From: Thermoanaerobaculum aquaticum
GTDB taxonomy: Bacteria; Acidobacteriota; Thermoanaerobaculia; Thermoanaerobaculales; Thermoanaerobaculaceae
Assembly (NCBI RefSeq): GCF_000687145.1
Contig: NZ_JMFG01000023.1
Coordinates: 16,310-80,309 of the forward strand
DNA: 64,000 nt
Reading direction: 5' to 3'
Part shown: in pieces, positions 33,769-41,515 of the stretch
Layout of the letters: every line of letters starts with the position of its first letter
How positions within the stretch are numbered: the first letter of the stretch is position 1
Notes under the pieces: model-generated
What the model was told of the DNA's origin: nothing
Database searches by the model: none
Seen by the model: the letters and a program-made list of their open reading frames with translations, nothing else
Made by a program: the position numbers and the translations under genes

Positions 33769-35094
33769 ATGCTGGTAAACGCCTTGAGCTTAATCGTGGT
33801 CATTGGCATCCTGGTGCTCCTGCACGAAGGGGGCCATTTCCTGGCGGCTCGCCTGGTGGGGGCGCCGGTAGCAGTGTTTTCCGTGGGTTTCGGCAAGCGG
33901 CTTTTCGGCTTTCGCTGGGGGGGTACGGATTTTCGCTGGAGCCTCATTCCACTGGGTGGATACGTGCGGATTTTGGGCCTGGGGCCCGACGAGTCCGACG
34001 TGGTACAGCCGGGACAGGCCCCGGTGCCCCTGCTCCCGCGGTGGAAGCGGGCGGTCATCCTGGTGGCCGGGCCGGCAGCCAACGTGGTGGGAGCTCTTGC
34101 CTTTATGGCCCTGGCCTTTAACCTGGGGGTGGAGGTGCCGGCCTGGCAGGACCAGAAGCCGGTGGTGGGCTGGGTGGACCCTGCCTCCCCGGCAGCCCAG
34201 GCGGGGATCAAGGCCGGAGATGAAGTGCTGGCAGTAGACGGGAAGGCCATCAAGCGCTGGCGTGACCTGGAAATGGTGACGATTTCCTCCCCCAACCGCG
34301 AGCTTTCGGTGAAGTTGCGCCGCGGCAACGAAGAGCTCACCGTTCCCTTGAAGCCAAAAAGCGTGAGCCGTTACGCCCTGGGCTGGGCCGGCCTGGCCCC
34401 GCCCATCCCCGCCGAGGTGCAGCGGGTGATGCCCGGTTCGCCCGCAGAAAAAGCGGGGCTTTTGCCCGGGGACCGCATCGTCTCGGTGGACGGCAACCCG
34501 GTGGAGCACTTCTTTGACCTGGTGCGTTTGGTGGGGGAAAGGCCGGAAAAGGAAATTTCCCTGCAGGTGCTGCGGAATGGTGAGCTGGTGACGCTTTCCG
34601 CCACCACCAGGAGCGAAGCGGGCCAAGGGAAGCTGGGGATTCCCATACCCTCCTGGCAGGTGATCCGCAAGCTCCCCGCCGGCCAGGCTGTGCGCGAAGC
34701 GGTGCTGGAATGCCGGAGGATGACCGCCGAAACGCTGTGGGTGCTGTCCCGCATGGTCACGGGGCGGGCTTCCATTCGCCAAATGTCCGGGCCCATTGAC
34801 ATTGCCAAGTTTTCCGGGGAAGCGGCGCGGTCGGGTTTGGTACCACTGATTTGGCTTTTGGGGGTTATCTCGCTGCAGCTGGCCATCTTCAACCTGCTGC
34901 CCATTCCGGTTCTGGACGGCGGGCACCTGGTCATCGTGGCGGCGGAAGGCATCCGCCGGCGGGACTTTTCCTTCAAAACCAAAGAGCGCATTACCAACGT
35001 GGGCTTTTGGCTGATCATGGCCCTGATCCTGTTCGTGCTGGCCAACGACGTGGTGAAAAACCTGCCCGCCCTTTGGCCCCGCTCCCAGCCCTAG
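33769..35094 (+). CDS. rseP: RseP-like site-2 intramembrane metalloprotease
   Basis: 441 residues. Zinc motif HEGGH in the first membrane helix, two central PDZ domains (PVVGWVDPASPAAQAGIKAGDEVLAVDG and VQRVMPGSPAEKAGLLPGDRI, in part) and the C-terminal NLLPIPVLDGGH with the third zinc ligand Asp. RseP cleaves anti-sigma factors and leftover signal peptides in the inner membrane. Last gene of the truA-rseP operon; converges on nfo with a 4-nt overlap. Confidence 0.94.
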   Translation: MLVNALSLIVVIGILVLLHEGGHFLAARLVGAPVAVFSVGFGKRLFGFRWGGTDFRWSLIPLGGYVRILGLGPDESDVVQPGQAPVPLLPRWKRAVILVAGPAANVVGALAFMALAFNLGVEVPAWQDQKPVVGWVDPASPAAQAGIKAGDEVLAVDGKAIKRWRDLEMVTISSPNRELSVKLRRGNEELTVPLKPKSVSRYALGWAGLAPPIPAEVQRVMPGSPAEKAGLLPGDRIVSVDGNPVEHFFDLVRLVGERPEKEISLQVLRNGELVTLSATTRSEAGQGKLGIPIPSWQVIRKLPAGQAVREAVLECRRMTAETLWVLSRMVTGRASIRQMSGPIDIAKFSGEAARSGLVPLIWLLGVISLQLAIFNLLPIPVLDGGHLVIVAAEGIRRRDFSFKTKERITNVGFWLIMALILFVLANDVVKNLPALWPRSQP

Positions 35095-35945
35095 GGGGCC
35101 GAAAGCCAGCTGCGCAGGCGGTGGAGGGCCTCCCGAACGCCTTGGTTCTTGGGCCCGGGCGGGATTTCCATGATGCACGCCACATCCGCCAACACAGGAT
35201 CGCCCAAAAGCTCCGTAAAGAAGACCTCACCTAACTCCCCCGCACCCGGAGGCGCGTGGCGATCCCGGCGGCTCCCCAGTGGCACCGGTGTGTCGTTGAT
35301 GTGCACCAGCTTCAGCGCCCGGAAAAGCCCCGCTTCGGCTAGCTCAAGGCAGGCTTGCCGGAAGCCTCCCCGGCGGAGGTCGTAACCCGCTGCCCAAAGG
35401 TGGGCGGTATCCAGGCACAACCCCACCCTTCCCTCCTGCCACCAGGAAGGCTCGGCAAGCTCCAACAACTCCTTCACCGTCACGCCTAAAAGCCCACCGG
35501 CACCGGCGGTGTTTTCCAGAAGGAGAGGCGTGTCAACCGCCGCCCGAGCGAAAACCTCAGCAAGGCGCCGGCGAAGGCGGGCTACGGCCTCCTGCCGTGG
35601 CTCCCGCCCTGCTGATCCGGGGTGCACCACCACGCCGGCCAGGCCCAGGCGCTGGGCCAGCACCAGCTGGTGGGCCACCAGGACAGCCGACCGCTCGCCG
35701 AGCTCCCTGTCCGCCGAGGCCAGGTTCACGAGGTAAGGGGCATGGGCAAAGACCGCGCCGTGCAAACCCGAGGCAGCTAAAACCTCACGAAAAAGCGCCA
35801 CCGCCTGGGGGCTTTCCGGCAATGGCGCCCATCGTCCCGGTGGCTGCAGGAAGATCTGCACCGCCTGGCAGCCCAACTGGCGGGCGGTTTCCAGCGCCCG
35901 GTGCCAGCCGCCGGCGGTGGCCAGGTGCGCTCCCAGCTTAGGCAT
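35091..35945 (-). CDS. nfo: Endonuclease IV (AP endonuclease)
   Basis: 284 residues. TIM-barrel zinc enzyme that cuts 5' to abasic sites. Metal-ligand motifs are visible: GAHLATAGG, VVHPGSAG, LLENTAGAG, GLCLDTAHLWAAGYD, LVHINDTPVPLGSRRDRHAPPG (in two pieces) and CIMEIPPG. Length is normal. No ribosome-binding site; TAGCAT lies 6 nt before the ATG. The gene is divergent from the PASTA protein with overlapping -10 hexamers. Confidence 0.93.
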   Translation of the reverse strand: MPKLGAHLATAGGWHRALETARQLGCQAVQIFLQPPGRWAPLPESPQAVALFREVLAASGLHGAVFAHAPYLVNLASADRELGERSAVLVAHQLVLAQRLGLAGVVVHPGSAGREPRQEAVARLRRRLAEVFARAAVDTPLLLENTAGAGGLLGVTVKELLELAEPSWWQEGRVGLCLDTAHLWAAGYDLRRGGFRQACLELAEAGLFRALKLVHINDTPVPLGSRRDRHAPPGAGELGEVFFTELLGDPVLADVACIMEIPPGPKNQGVREALHRLRSWLSAP

Positions 35946-35950
35946 GGGCT

Positions 35951-35957
35951 TATGCTA
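35951..35957. promoter_or_regulatory. Shared divergent -10 element between nfo and PASTA gene
   Basis: The heptamer TATGCTA reads TATGCT on the plus strand (14 nt before the PASTA ATG) and TAGCAT on the minus strand (6 nt before the nfo ATG). Both fit TAnnnT, so one AT-rich patch could open for either gene. Confidence 0.45.
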
Positions 35958-35970
35958 ACCTCTCGGGGTC

Positions 35971-36684
35971 ATGAAAGGCGGCAAGCTCCTGGCCGCGTTG
36001 GCGGTGGTCACGGGAATAGTGCTGGGCGCGGCCGTGGCCGCTTGGGTGGTGCTCTGGCTTTCCCTGAAGGCTTCGGCGGTGAGGGTACCAGCGGTGGAAG
36101 GTCAACCTCCGGAGGCCGCAGCCCGGGCTTTGCAGGCAGTGGGGTTGGTCCCGCGCTTGCAGGAACCGGTGCCGGACGCCACGCACCCCGCGGGCACCGT
36201 GGCCCGCCAGCGACCGGTGGCCGGTTTCCAGCTCAAGCGCGGCTCCACCGTGCTGCTGTACCCATCCCTGGGAACCGCCGGGCTTGCCGTGCCCGATCTC
36301 GTGGGGCTACCTCCGGCCGCCGCTGCGGTGCAACTGGAGCAGGCGGGGCTTGCGGAAGGGGAGCACGCCGAGGTCCAGGGGGAAGGAACGGCTATGGTGG
36401 TCATTGCCCAATCCCCGGCACCGGGAAGCCTCTTACCTCCAGGGGGTAAGGTTTCCCTGCTGATCAACCGGCAAGCCCGGGAAAACCGCGTGGTGATGCC
36501 GGACATGGTGGGGGAGCCGGTGGATGTGGCGCAAAACCTGCTTTCCCGCTGGGGCTTTCGCGTGGACGGTGTGCAGCCGGTGCCCTACCCTGGCTTGCCT
36601 GCCGGGGTGGTGGTGAAGCAAACACCCATGGCCGGCGGTCCCGCGTCTTTGGGAACGGGGGTGGTGCTGTGGGCCAGCCGGTAA
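35971..36684 (+). CDS. PASTA-repeat membrane protein without kinase
   Basis: 237 residues. N-terminal transmembrane helix (LLAALAVVTGIVLGAAVAAWVVLWLSLKA in part), then three PASTA repeats: VRVPAVEGQPPEAAARALQAVGL, AVPDLVGLPPAAAAVQLEQAGL and VVMPDMVGEPVDVAQNLLSRWGF (each read in part), every one ending in a P-A/G-x-x-V-x-x-Q-x-P block. PASTA domains bind peptidoglycan fragments and usually sit on Ser/Thr kinases or PBPs. Here they stand alone on a membrane anchor, facing the periplasm. Overlaps rpe by 16 nt. Confidence 0.9.
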   Translation: MKGGKLLAALAVVTGIVLGAAVAAWVVLWLSLKASAVRVPAVEGQPPEAAARALQAVGLVPRLQEPVPDATHPAGTVARQRPVAGFQLKRGSTVLLYPSLGTAGLAVPDLVGLPPAAAAVQLEQAGLAEGEHAEVQGEGTAMVVIAQSPAPGSLLPPGGKVSLLINRQARENRVVMPDMVGEPVDVAQNLLSRWGFRVDGVQPVPYPGLPAGVVVKQTPMAGGPASLGTGVVLWASR

Positions 36685-37337
36685 AACCCGTCAAGGTGGC
36701 CCCGTCGCTTTTGGCTGCTGACTTCACGCGGCTAGGTGAAGAAGTCCAGGAGGTAGAAAGGGCTGGAGCTGACCTGCTGCACTTCGACGTGATGGACGGG
36801 GTGTTCGTGCCCAACCTGAGCTTTGGACCCGTGGTATGCCAAGCGGTGCGAAGGGTTTCGGCTTTGCCGCTGGATGTGCACCTCATGGTCACCAAGCCGG
36901 AGGTGCTCATCGAGCCGTTTGCCAAGGCCGGCGCCCATCGCCTTTCGGTGCACGTGGAGGCGGTAACCCACCTGCATCGGGTGTTGGCGCAAATCCGCGA
37001 GGCCGGAATGGTCCCCGGCGTCGCTTTGAACCCCCTCACTCCGCTGGCTAGCTTGGACGAGGTGTGGCCCTTTGTGGGCTTCATCCTGCTCATGACCGTC
37101 AACCCCGGCTTCGGCGGCCAGAGCTTGATCCCCGAAACTGTGGGCAAGCTGGGGCGGCTGGCCAGGATCCGGGAGCAGGTGGCACCCCACGTGGAGCTGG
37201 TTGTGGATGGGGGCGTGACCGTAGACAACGCCCCCGCTTTGCGGCAAGCTGGTGCCGACGTTTTGGTGGCGGGGACCGCGGTGTTTGCGGAAGCAGACCG
37301 GCAAAGGGCCATTTCGCTGTTAAAAGGGGGGTCTTAG
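36669..37337 (+). CDS. rpe: Ribulose-phosphate 3-epimerase
   Basis: 222 residues. Interconverts ribulose 5- and xylulose 5-phosphate. TIM-barrel motifs: VAPSLLAADFTRLGEEV, LHFDVMDGVFVPNLSFGP (metal-binding His/Asp), DVHLMV, MTVNPGFGGQ and ELVVDGGVTVDN. GTG start within the PASTA gene end. With rpiB at 57 kb it covers the non-oxidative pentose phosphate isomerisations. Confidence 0.95.
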   Translation: MGQPVKPVKVAPSLLAADFTRLGEEVQEVERAGADLLHFDVMDGVFVPNLSFGPVVCQAVRRVSALPLDVHLMVTKPEVLIEPFAKAGAHRLSVHVEAVTHLHRVLAQIREAGMVPGVALNPLTPLASLDEVWPFVGFILLMTVNPGFGGQSLIPETVGKLGRLARIREQVAPHVELVVDGGVTVDNAPALRQAGADVLVAGTAVFAEADRQRAISLLKGGS

Positions 37338-38033
37338 ATGTGGCGAGCGGGCGTGGTGGTGTGCAGCGTGCTTTTGCTTTTGTCCTGCGCCTCGGCCAAG
37401 AAACAGGAGGATGCGTTTCTCGCCGAGGTAACGCAAATGAGCAAGGACGAAATCCTGGCCAAGGGTGATGCCCTAGCTGCCAAGAAGAAGTTTGTAGAGG
37501 CCCGCAAGTACTACGCTTTTCTTGCCGACTCCTTCCCCAACGATCCCTTGGGCCGCAAAGCAGCACTGAAAATTGCCGACACGTTTTTTGCCAGCAAAGA
37601 TCCGGAATCGCAAGCCGAGGCCCAGGTGCGTTACAAGGACTTTGCCACCCGATTCCCCAACGACCCTCACCGCGCTTACGCCCTGCTAATGCTTGGGCGA
37701 ACCTACCTTCAGCAGGCCAAAGGCCCCCAGCGGGACCTCACCCCGGTGCGACAGGCAGCGGAAAGCTTCCAGCAGGTGGTTTCGCTCTTTCCCGACAGCC
37801 CCGAGGCCCAGGAAGCCCGCACGCTTTTGGCCAAATGCCGGGAGGATTTGGCCGCCCATGAGCTGCAGGTGGCGCGCTTTTACCTGCAAGTGGGGGCAAA
37901 AGAAGGGGCGCGCAACCGGCTCAACTACCTGCTGCGGAACTACCCGGAAACGGCCGCCGCGAAAGAGGGAGAAACGCTGCTGCAACAGCTGGCCGCTGAG
38001 GAAAAGGTGCGGACAATCACCGGCAATACTTGA
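37338..38033 (+). CDS. bamD: BamD-like outer-membrane assembly lipoprotein
   Basis: 231 residues. Lipobox LLLLSCAS puts the acylated Cys at position 17. Five TPR-like helical repeats follow (ALAAKKKFVEARKYYAFLADSFPNDP in part; RYKDFATRFPNDPHRAYALLMLGRTYLQQA in part; SFQQVVSLFPDSPEAQEA). Length and layout match BamD/YfiO, which links BamA to the lipoproteins of the BAM complex on the inner leaflet of the outer membrane. Begins directly after the rpe stop. bamA is not in the window. Confidence 0.85.
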   Translation: MWRAGVVVCSVLLLLSCASAKKQEDAFLAEVTQMSKDEILAKGDALAAKKKFVEARKYYAFLADSFPNDPLGRKAALKIADTFFASKDPESQAEAQVRYKDFATRFPNDPHRAYALLMLGRTYLQQAKGPQRDLTPVRQAAESFQQVVSLFPDSPEAQEARTLLAKCREDLAAHELQVARFYLQVGAKEGARNRLNYLLRNYPETAAAKEGETLLQQLAAEEKVRTITGNT

Positions 38034-38077
38034 CGGGCTGTCACCTGGGAGTTAGGCTAAGGTAGGAGTCAAAGCCG

Positions 38078-39217
38078 ATGAGGGAGGAAAAGCCAGTTAT
38101 GGGTCGCATAACCGTATGGGCGCTAATCGTGTTGCTGTTCTCTGGCTACCTCATGGCCCAGGAGCAAAGCGGGCCGCCACCCCGACCGCTGCACAAGGTT
38201 GGGGATCACTGGACGCCCTATGAGCCCCCCCAGGAGTTTCCTCCCGACGCCCAGGTGTACATCATTCAGCCTGGGGACACGCTGTGGGCCCTGGCGCAAA
38301 AGTTCCTGGGTAACCCCTATCTCTGGCCGCAGCTTTGGGAGCAAAACCAGTACATCCGGGACGCCCACTGGATTTACCCCGGGGATCCTCTGGTGGTGGG
38401 AGTAAAAGCGGCGGAAGCGCCGGCTCCCGAAGCCCCACCACCGCCTCCGGCGGCTGAGGCGCAACCCAGCCCGGCGGCGCCACCATCGCCAATAACCCTG
38501 CCTCCGGCGGCAGGAGAGGCGGCGGAGGAGCTGGTACCCCTGGGCTCCGAGGACGACATCCATTGCTTCGTTTACGTGGACACTGAAGGGGAGGAACTCC
38601 CCCTGACCATTGCCTCGGCCGAGAGGATCGGGTATCAGGCGCGCTTTGCCACCGGCGACATCGTTTTCATCAACGGCGGCGAAGCGGAAGGGGTCAAAGC
38701 CGGTGATGAGTTCTTCGTGGTGATGCCCGACCGCGTGATCAAGCACCCTACCACCGGCGCCAAGCTCGGAAGGGTCGTGCGGTACCTGGGGCACCTGCGG
38801 GTCATTTGCACCCAGGAGCACTCGGCCACGGCGGAAATCATGGCTTCCTGCGATCCTATCCCGCTGGGTGCCAAGCTCAAGCCGTTTGAAGCCATCCCCA
38901 TCCCCATGGCGCCCAAGACGGCAGCGGCCACCCGCTGCGATGCCCCCTCGGGCAAAGCCCGGGGCTTCATCGTGTACTCCAAGGACAACGTGGAAAGCCT
39001 GGGGCAGGATCACCTGGTGGTGGTGGACCTGGGCGAAGCCGATGAGGTGCAGCCGGGCACGTTTTTGACCATTTACCGGGAAAACCCGGTGCCCGGTTTG
39101 CCGAGGATCGTTTTGGGTCAAGGGGCCGCCCTCACCGCCGGGCCGCACTGGGCCACGGTGAAGCTGCTGGCCACGGACGGGCCGGTTCACGTGGGTGATC
39201 GGGTGGAAGTGCAGTGA
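38078..39217 (+). CDS. LysM-domain secreted protein
   Basis: 379 residues. Signal peptide (ITVWALIVLLFSGYLMAQ), then a LysM peptidoglycan-binding domain at about residues 62-110 (YIIQPGDTLWALAQKFLGNP; NQYIRDAHWIYPGDPLVV), a Pro/Ala-rich linker and a 240-residue beta-rich C-terminal region of unknown type (FINGGEAEGVKAGDEFFVV; AKLGRVVRYLGHLRVI). A second in-frame ATG at 38099 would give a more standard signal peptide; both have AGGAG-like sites. It lies between bamD and a lytic transglycosylase, pointing to a cell-wall role. Confidence 0.82.
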   Translation: MREEKPVMGRITVWALIVLLFSGYLMAQEQSGPPPRPLHKVGDHWTPYEPPQEFPPDAQVYIIQPGDTLWALAQKFLGNPYLWPQLWEQNQYIRDAHWIYPGDPLVVGVKAAEAPAPEAPPPPPAAEAQPSPAAPPSPITLPPAAGEAAEELVPLGSEDDIHCFVYVDTEGEELPLTIASAERIGYQARFATGDIVFINGGEAEGVKAGDEFFVVMPDRVIKHPTTGAKLGRVVRYLGHLRVICTQEHSATAEIMASCDPIPLGAKLKPFEAIPIPMAPKTAAATRCDAPSGKARGFIVYSKDNVESLGQDHLVVVDLGEADEVQPGTFLTIYRENPVPGLPRIVLGQGAALTAGPHWATVKLLATDGPVHVGDRVEVQ

Positions 39218-39462
39218 TGGCAACCCAGCCGGAGCGCTCCCCTTCGCTTGCGGAAATGGCCCAGGCCATGGACGTGCTGTTGCAGGGGATGCTGGACCGG
39301 TCGCTGAGCCTGGAGGAAGCGGTGCGCACCTTTGAGCTGCGTTACGTGGAGGCGGCGGTCCAGCGGTACGGGGGCAGCATTCAGCGGGCCGCGGCTGCCC
39401 TCCAAATCCACCGGAACACCCTCCGCGTCAAGCTAAAGAGGGGCCCGCACCTGTCGAGCTAA
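39217..39462 (+). CDS. Fis-type helix-turn-helix protein
   Basis: 81 residues. The C-terminal half is a Fis/NtrC-type HTH (VEAAVQRYGGSIQRAAAALQ; IHRNTLRVKLKR), while the N-terminus is a short helical dimerisation region (MAQAMDVLLQGMLDRSLSLEEAVRTFE in part). That is the size and layout of Fis-family nucleoid/regulatory proteins, or a stand-alone NtrC DNA-binding end. ATG overlaps the LysM stop by 1 nt (TGATG), so it is co-translated with envelope genes, an unusual place for a DNA-binding protein. Confidence 0.82.
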   Translation: MATQPERSPSLAEMAQAMDVLLQGMLDRSLSLEEAVRTFELRYVEAAVQRYGGSIQRAAAALQIHRNTLRVKLKRGPHLSS

Positions 39463-39463
39463 G

Positions 39464-40051
39464 TTGGCTGCTACCTCGTTGCGGGAGTTGGGGCTGGCCT
39501 ACGCGGCCGCGGCTTGTGGAGTGTTGCTTGCCGGGGCCGTGGCCAGGTTTGGGGCCAGCCTGGGCTCGGTGGATCCGGCGGTGCGAGGCGAGGAAAGCTG
39601 GTACGAGATCGTCACCCCCGGAGAGCAGGTCAATATCCCTGAGGAAATCCGGCAGGCAGCTCTTGCCGAAGGGGTGGATCCCGCTTTGGTGGCGGCCATT
39701 GTGGAGGTGGAGTCGGGCTTTAACCCGGCCGCCCTTTCGCACAAAGGCGCGGTGGGGCTCATGCAGGTGCTCCCCGAAACCGCCACGCTGGTGGGTGTGG
39801 CGGGCCACCACGAGCCCCAGGCCAACCTGAAAGCGGGGTGCCGCTATTTGCGGCTGCTCTTTGAGGACTTCGGCGGTGATGTGGAGCTGGTTTTAGCAGC
39901 TTACAACGCCGGTCCCGGGGCGGTTTACAAGAGCGGCGGCATTCCCCCCTACCGCGAAACGCAAGCTTTTGTTTTGCGGGTGGAAGAAGCGTACCGGAGG
40001 CTTACCGGCCAGCCGCTGGCCACGGCTAGGTTTGGTTTTTGGGCTCCGTAG
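39464..40051 (+). CDS. Lytic transglycosylase (SLT domain)
   Basis: 195 residues from TTG one base after the Fis-like stop. N-terminal hydrophobic segment ([18 protein letters not shown]) as membrane anchor or signal, then an SLT fold: [15 protein letters not shown] (catalytic Glu), [13 protein letters not shown], and [12 protein letters not shown]. Cleaves the glycan strand of peptidoglycan with formation of 1,6-anhydro-muramyl ends. With LysM, PASTA and AmgK neighbours it suggests a wall-turnover cluster. Converges on tatA with a 26-nt overlap. Confidence 0.92.
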   Translation: MAATSLRELGLAYAAAACGVLLAGAVARFGASLGSVDPAVRGEESWYEIVTPGEQVNIPEEIRQAALAEGVDPALVAAIVEVESGFNPAALSHKGAVGLMQVLPETATLVGVAGHHEPQANLKAGCRYLRLLFEDFGGDVELVLAAYNAGPGAVYKSGGIPPYRETQAFVLRVEEAYRRLTGQPLATARFGFWAP

Positions 40052-40208
40052 GCTCTTTGGGCTTTTCCTCGCCCCGGAGTGCGTTGCGGAAGTTCTTAAT
40101 GCCCTCGCCCAAACCCCGCCCCAGCTGGGGCAGCTTGCTAGCGCCAAAGATCACAATCACGATGAGAAGGATAAGCAGCAGCTCGGGTACACCGATGGAG
40201 CCAAACAT
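40026..40208 (-). CDS. tatA: Twin-arginine translocase subunit TatA/E
   Basis: 60 residues. Short N-terminal membrane helix ([20 protein letters not shown]), Phe-Gly hinge, amphipathic helix ([20 protein letters not shown]) and charged tail: the TatA/TatE layout. TatA oligomers form the passage for folded proteins carrying RR signals. GGAGGAG lies upstream of the ATG and TATAAT at 40225-40230. tatB and tatC are not in the window. Confidence 0.95.
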   Translation of the reverse strand: MFGSIGVPELLLILLIVIVIFGASKLPQLGRGLGEGIKNFRNALRGEEKPKEPTEPKNQT

Positions 40209-40224
40209 GCGCCCTCCTCCGCAA

Positions 40225-40230
40225 ATTATA
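40225..40230 (-). promoter_or_regulatory. -10 box of tatA
   Basis: TATAAT, a perfect consensus hexamer, lies at the 3' end of the amgK-like gene; the short leader then contains GGAGGAGGGC before the tatA ATG. Confidence 0.5.
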
Positions 40231-41173
40231 GCCCCTCATCCGCCGAAAGTTTTTCCAGCACCGCCAAAAGCTCCGTTGGGCCTCCCAGGGCCTTCACCGC
40301 TTGCCAGGCGTTGGTGGCCACTTCCGGAATGAGCCGCCGGTATTGGCTTCTTCCGAGGCTGGCGAGTTTCAAGAAGGTGCCTAACGCTTTGAGCCCCCTT
40401 TGGGCGGCGCACTGGGTGAAGCGGGTCTGCCAGTTTGCCTCCCAACCCAGCACCTGTGCCGCCCTGGCGAGAAAGTCGTCAGGGAAAAGCGTGGTTCCTC
40501 CCCGCTCCCGGAGCAGCGAAGCCACGTCGTAGGTGTCGGGACCCAGACGCAGGTCCTGGAAATCCACGGCTTTGATGCCAACAGGGGTGGCCAGGAGGTT
40601 ATCCAGGTGAAAATCCCGATGGCACAGGCGGTAGGGGTGGGCCGCAAGCGCGAAAGCCAGCGACCGGCAAAACGCAAGCACCGCAGGCGCCGCTGGCTGC
40701 CCGAGCCCCGAATAGTCCAGGAACTGCTGGAGCTCCCGCATGAAGAGGTCCTGGTCAAAGGGAGGGTTGAGCGTAAAAGGGCCCCGGTAAGCTTGAAACG
40801 CCGCCAAGACGCGAAGCAATTGCTCCTGCGCTGCGTCTGGATTCGCGGCCAGTGCTTCCCGCACCCCCCGGCTCCCCAGGTCCTCCACCACTAAGCCTTC
40901 GGCGGCTTCCGCCAGGAGCTTCGGCACCGGCAGGCCCTGTCTCCGGGCCCAACGAAACACCGCCGCGTGGTGCCGAACGGAGACGGCGTCCTCCGGGGGG
41001 TAAAGCATCAGCACGGCGCTTTTCCCCGGCCTCAGGTAAACCCGGAAAAAGCGCCTCACCGAAGCATCCGCCGTCAGCGGCTCCCAGGCCTGGGGGGAAA
41101 GCCCTAAGCGGAGCAGCCGCTGGCGAAACACCGCAGGCTCCTTTGGGTTTCCGTGGGAATCAAAAGGGTCCAC
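40226..41173 (-). CDS. amgK: AmgK-like sugar kinase (aminoglycoside phosphotransferase fold)
   Basis: 315 residues from GTG. Motifs: [13 protein letters not shown] (nucleotide-binding strand), [11 protein letters not shown], catalytic [10 protein letters not shown] and metal-binding [19 protein letters not shown]. These match AmgK, the anomeric N-acetylmuramate/N-acetylglucosamine kinase of the MurU-type peptidoglycan recycling route that bypasses fosfomycin. The partner nucleotidyltransferase MurU is not visible in the window, so the substrate is inferred. TAGAAT 7 nt upstream suggests a leaderless start. Confidence 0.8.
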   Translation of the reverse strand: MDPFDSHGNPKEPAVFRQRLLRLGLSPQAWEPLTADASVRRFFRVYLRPGKSAVLMLYPPEDAVSVRHHAAVFRWARRQGLPVPKLLAEAAEGLVVEDLGSRGVREALAANPDAAQEQLLRVLAAFQAYRGPFTLNPPFDQDLFMRELQQFLDYSGLGQPAAPAVLAFCRSLAFALAAHPYRLCHRDFHLDNLLATPVGIKAVDFQDLRLGPDTYDVASLLRERGGTTLFPDDFLARAAQVLGWEANWQTRFTQCAAQRGLKALGTFLKLASLGRSQYRRLIPEVATNAWQAVKALGGPTELLAVLEKLSADEGL

Positions 41174-41179
41174 GGGTGG

Positions 41180-41186
41180 TATTCTA
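41180..41186. promoter_or_regulatory. Shared divergent -10 element between amgK-like and 41.2-kb gene
   Basis: TATTCTA gives TATTCT on the plus strand (preceded by TGG, an extended -10; 6 nt before GTG at 41192) and TAGAAT on the minus strand (7 nt before the amgK-like GTG). Both neighbours lack Shine-Dalgarno sequences. Confidence 0.5.
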
Positions 41187-41191
41187 GCTGT

Positions 41192-41515
41192 GTGATGAAG
41201 TCAGAGGCATCGCCCCGCGATCTGGAAGGCGTCCTGGGCGCCCTGGCCGAGGCTTTGGGCCGGGCGGCCAGCCGGGACCCGCGGCTGCGGCCGCTTTTTT
41301 TGGAGCTGAAAAGGCTCGGCCTGGAGGCCCGGCTGGTGCTCAGGGTCCGGATTGCGAGGCCGGGCTCCGCCGGCTTTGCCATCGAAATTCAGCCCCCCTG
41401 GTCCCAGGGGTGGAACCGCGACGACGTGGAAGCGTTGCACGCCTTAGGAATTGCTTTGGAGAGCGATGACCAACAGGTCTTCCCGCCGGAACCTGATGGG
41501 CGTTCCCACCGCTGA
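41192..41515 (+). CDS. Hypothetical protein upstream of rlmN
   Basis: 107 residues. GTG at 41192 is chosen because it lies 6 nt after an extended -10; the next codon is ATG and would serve as well. Helical N-half (LEGVLGALAEALGRAASRDPRL in part) and beta-like C-half (EARLVLRVRIARPGSAGFAIEIQ). No family recognised. It overlaps rlmN by 50 nt in another frame, so the two are probably translated together. Confidence 0.55.
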   Translation: MMKSEASPRDLEGVLGALAEALGRAASRDPRLRPLFLELKRLGLEARLVLRVRIARPGSAGFAIEIQPPWSQGWNRDDVEALHALGIALESDDQQVFPPEPDGRSHR

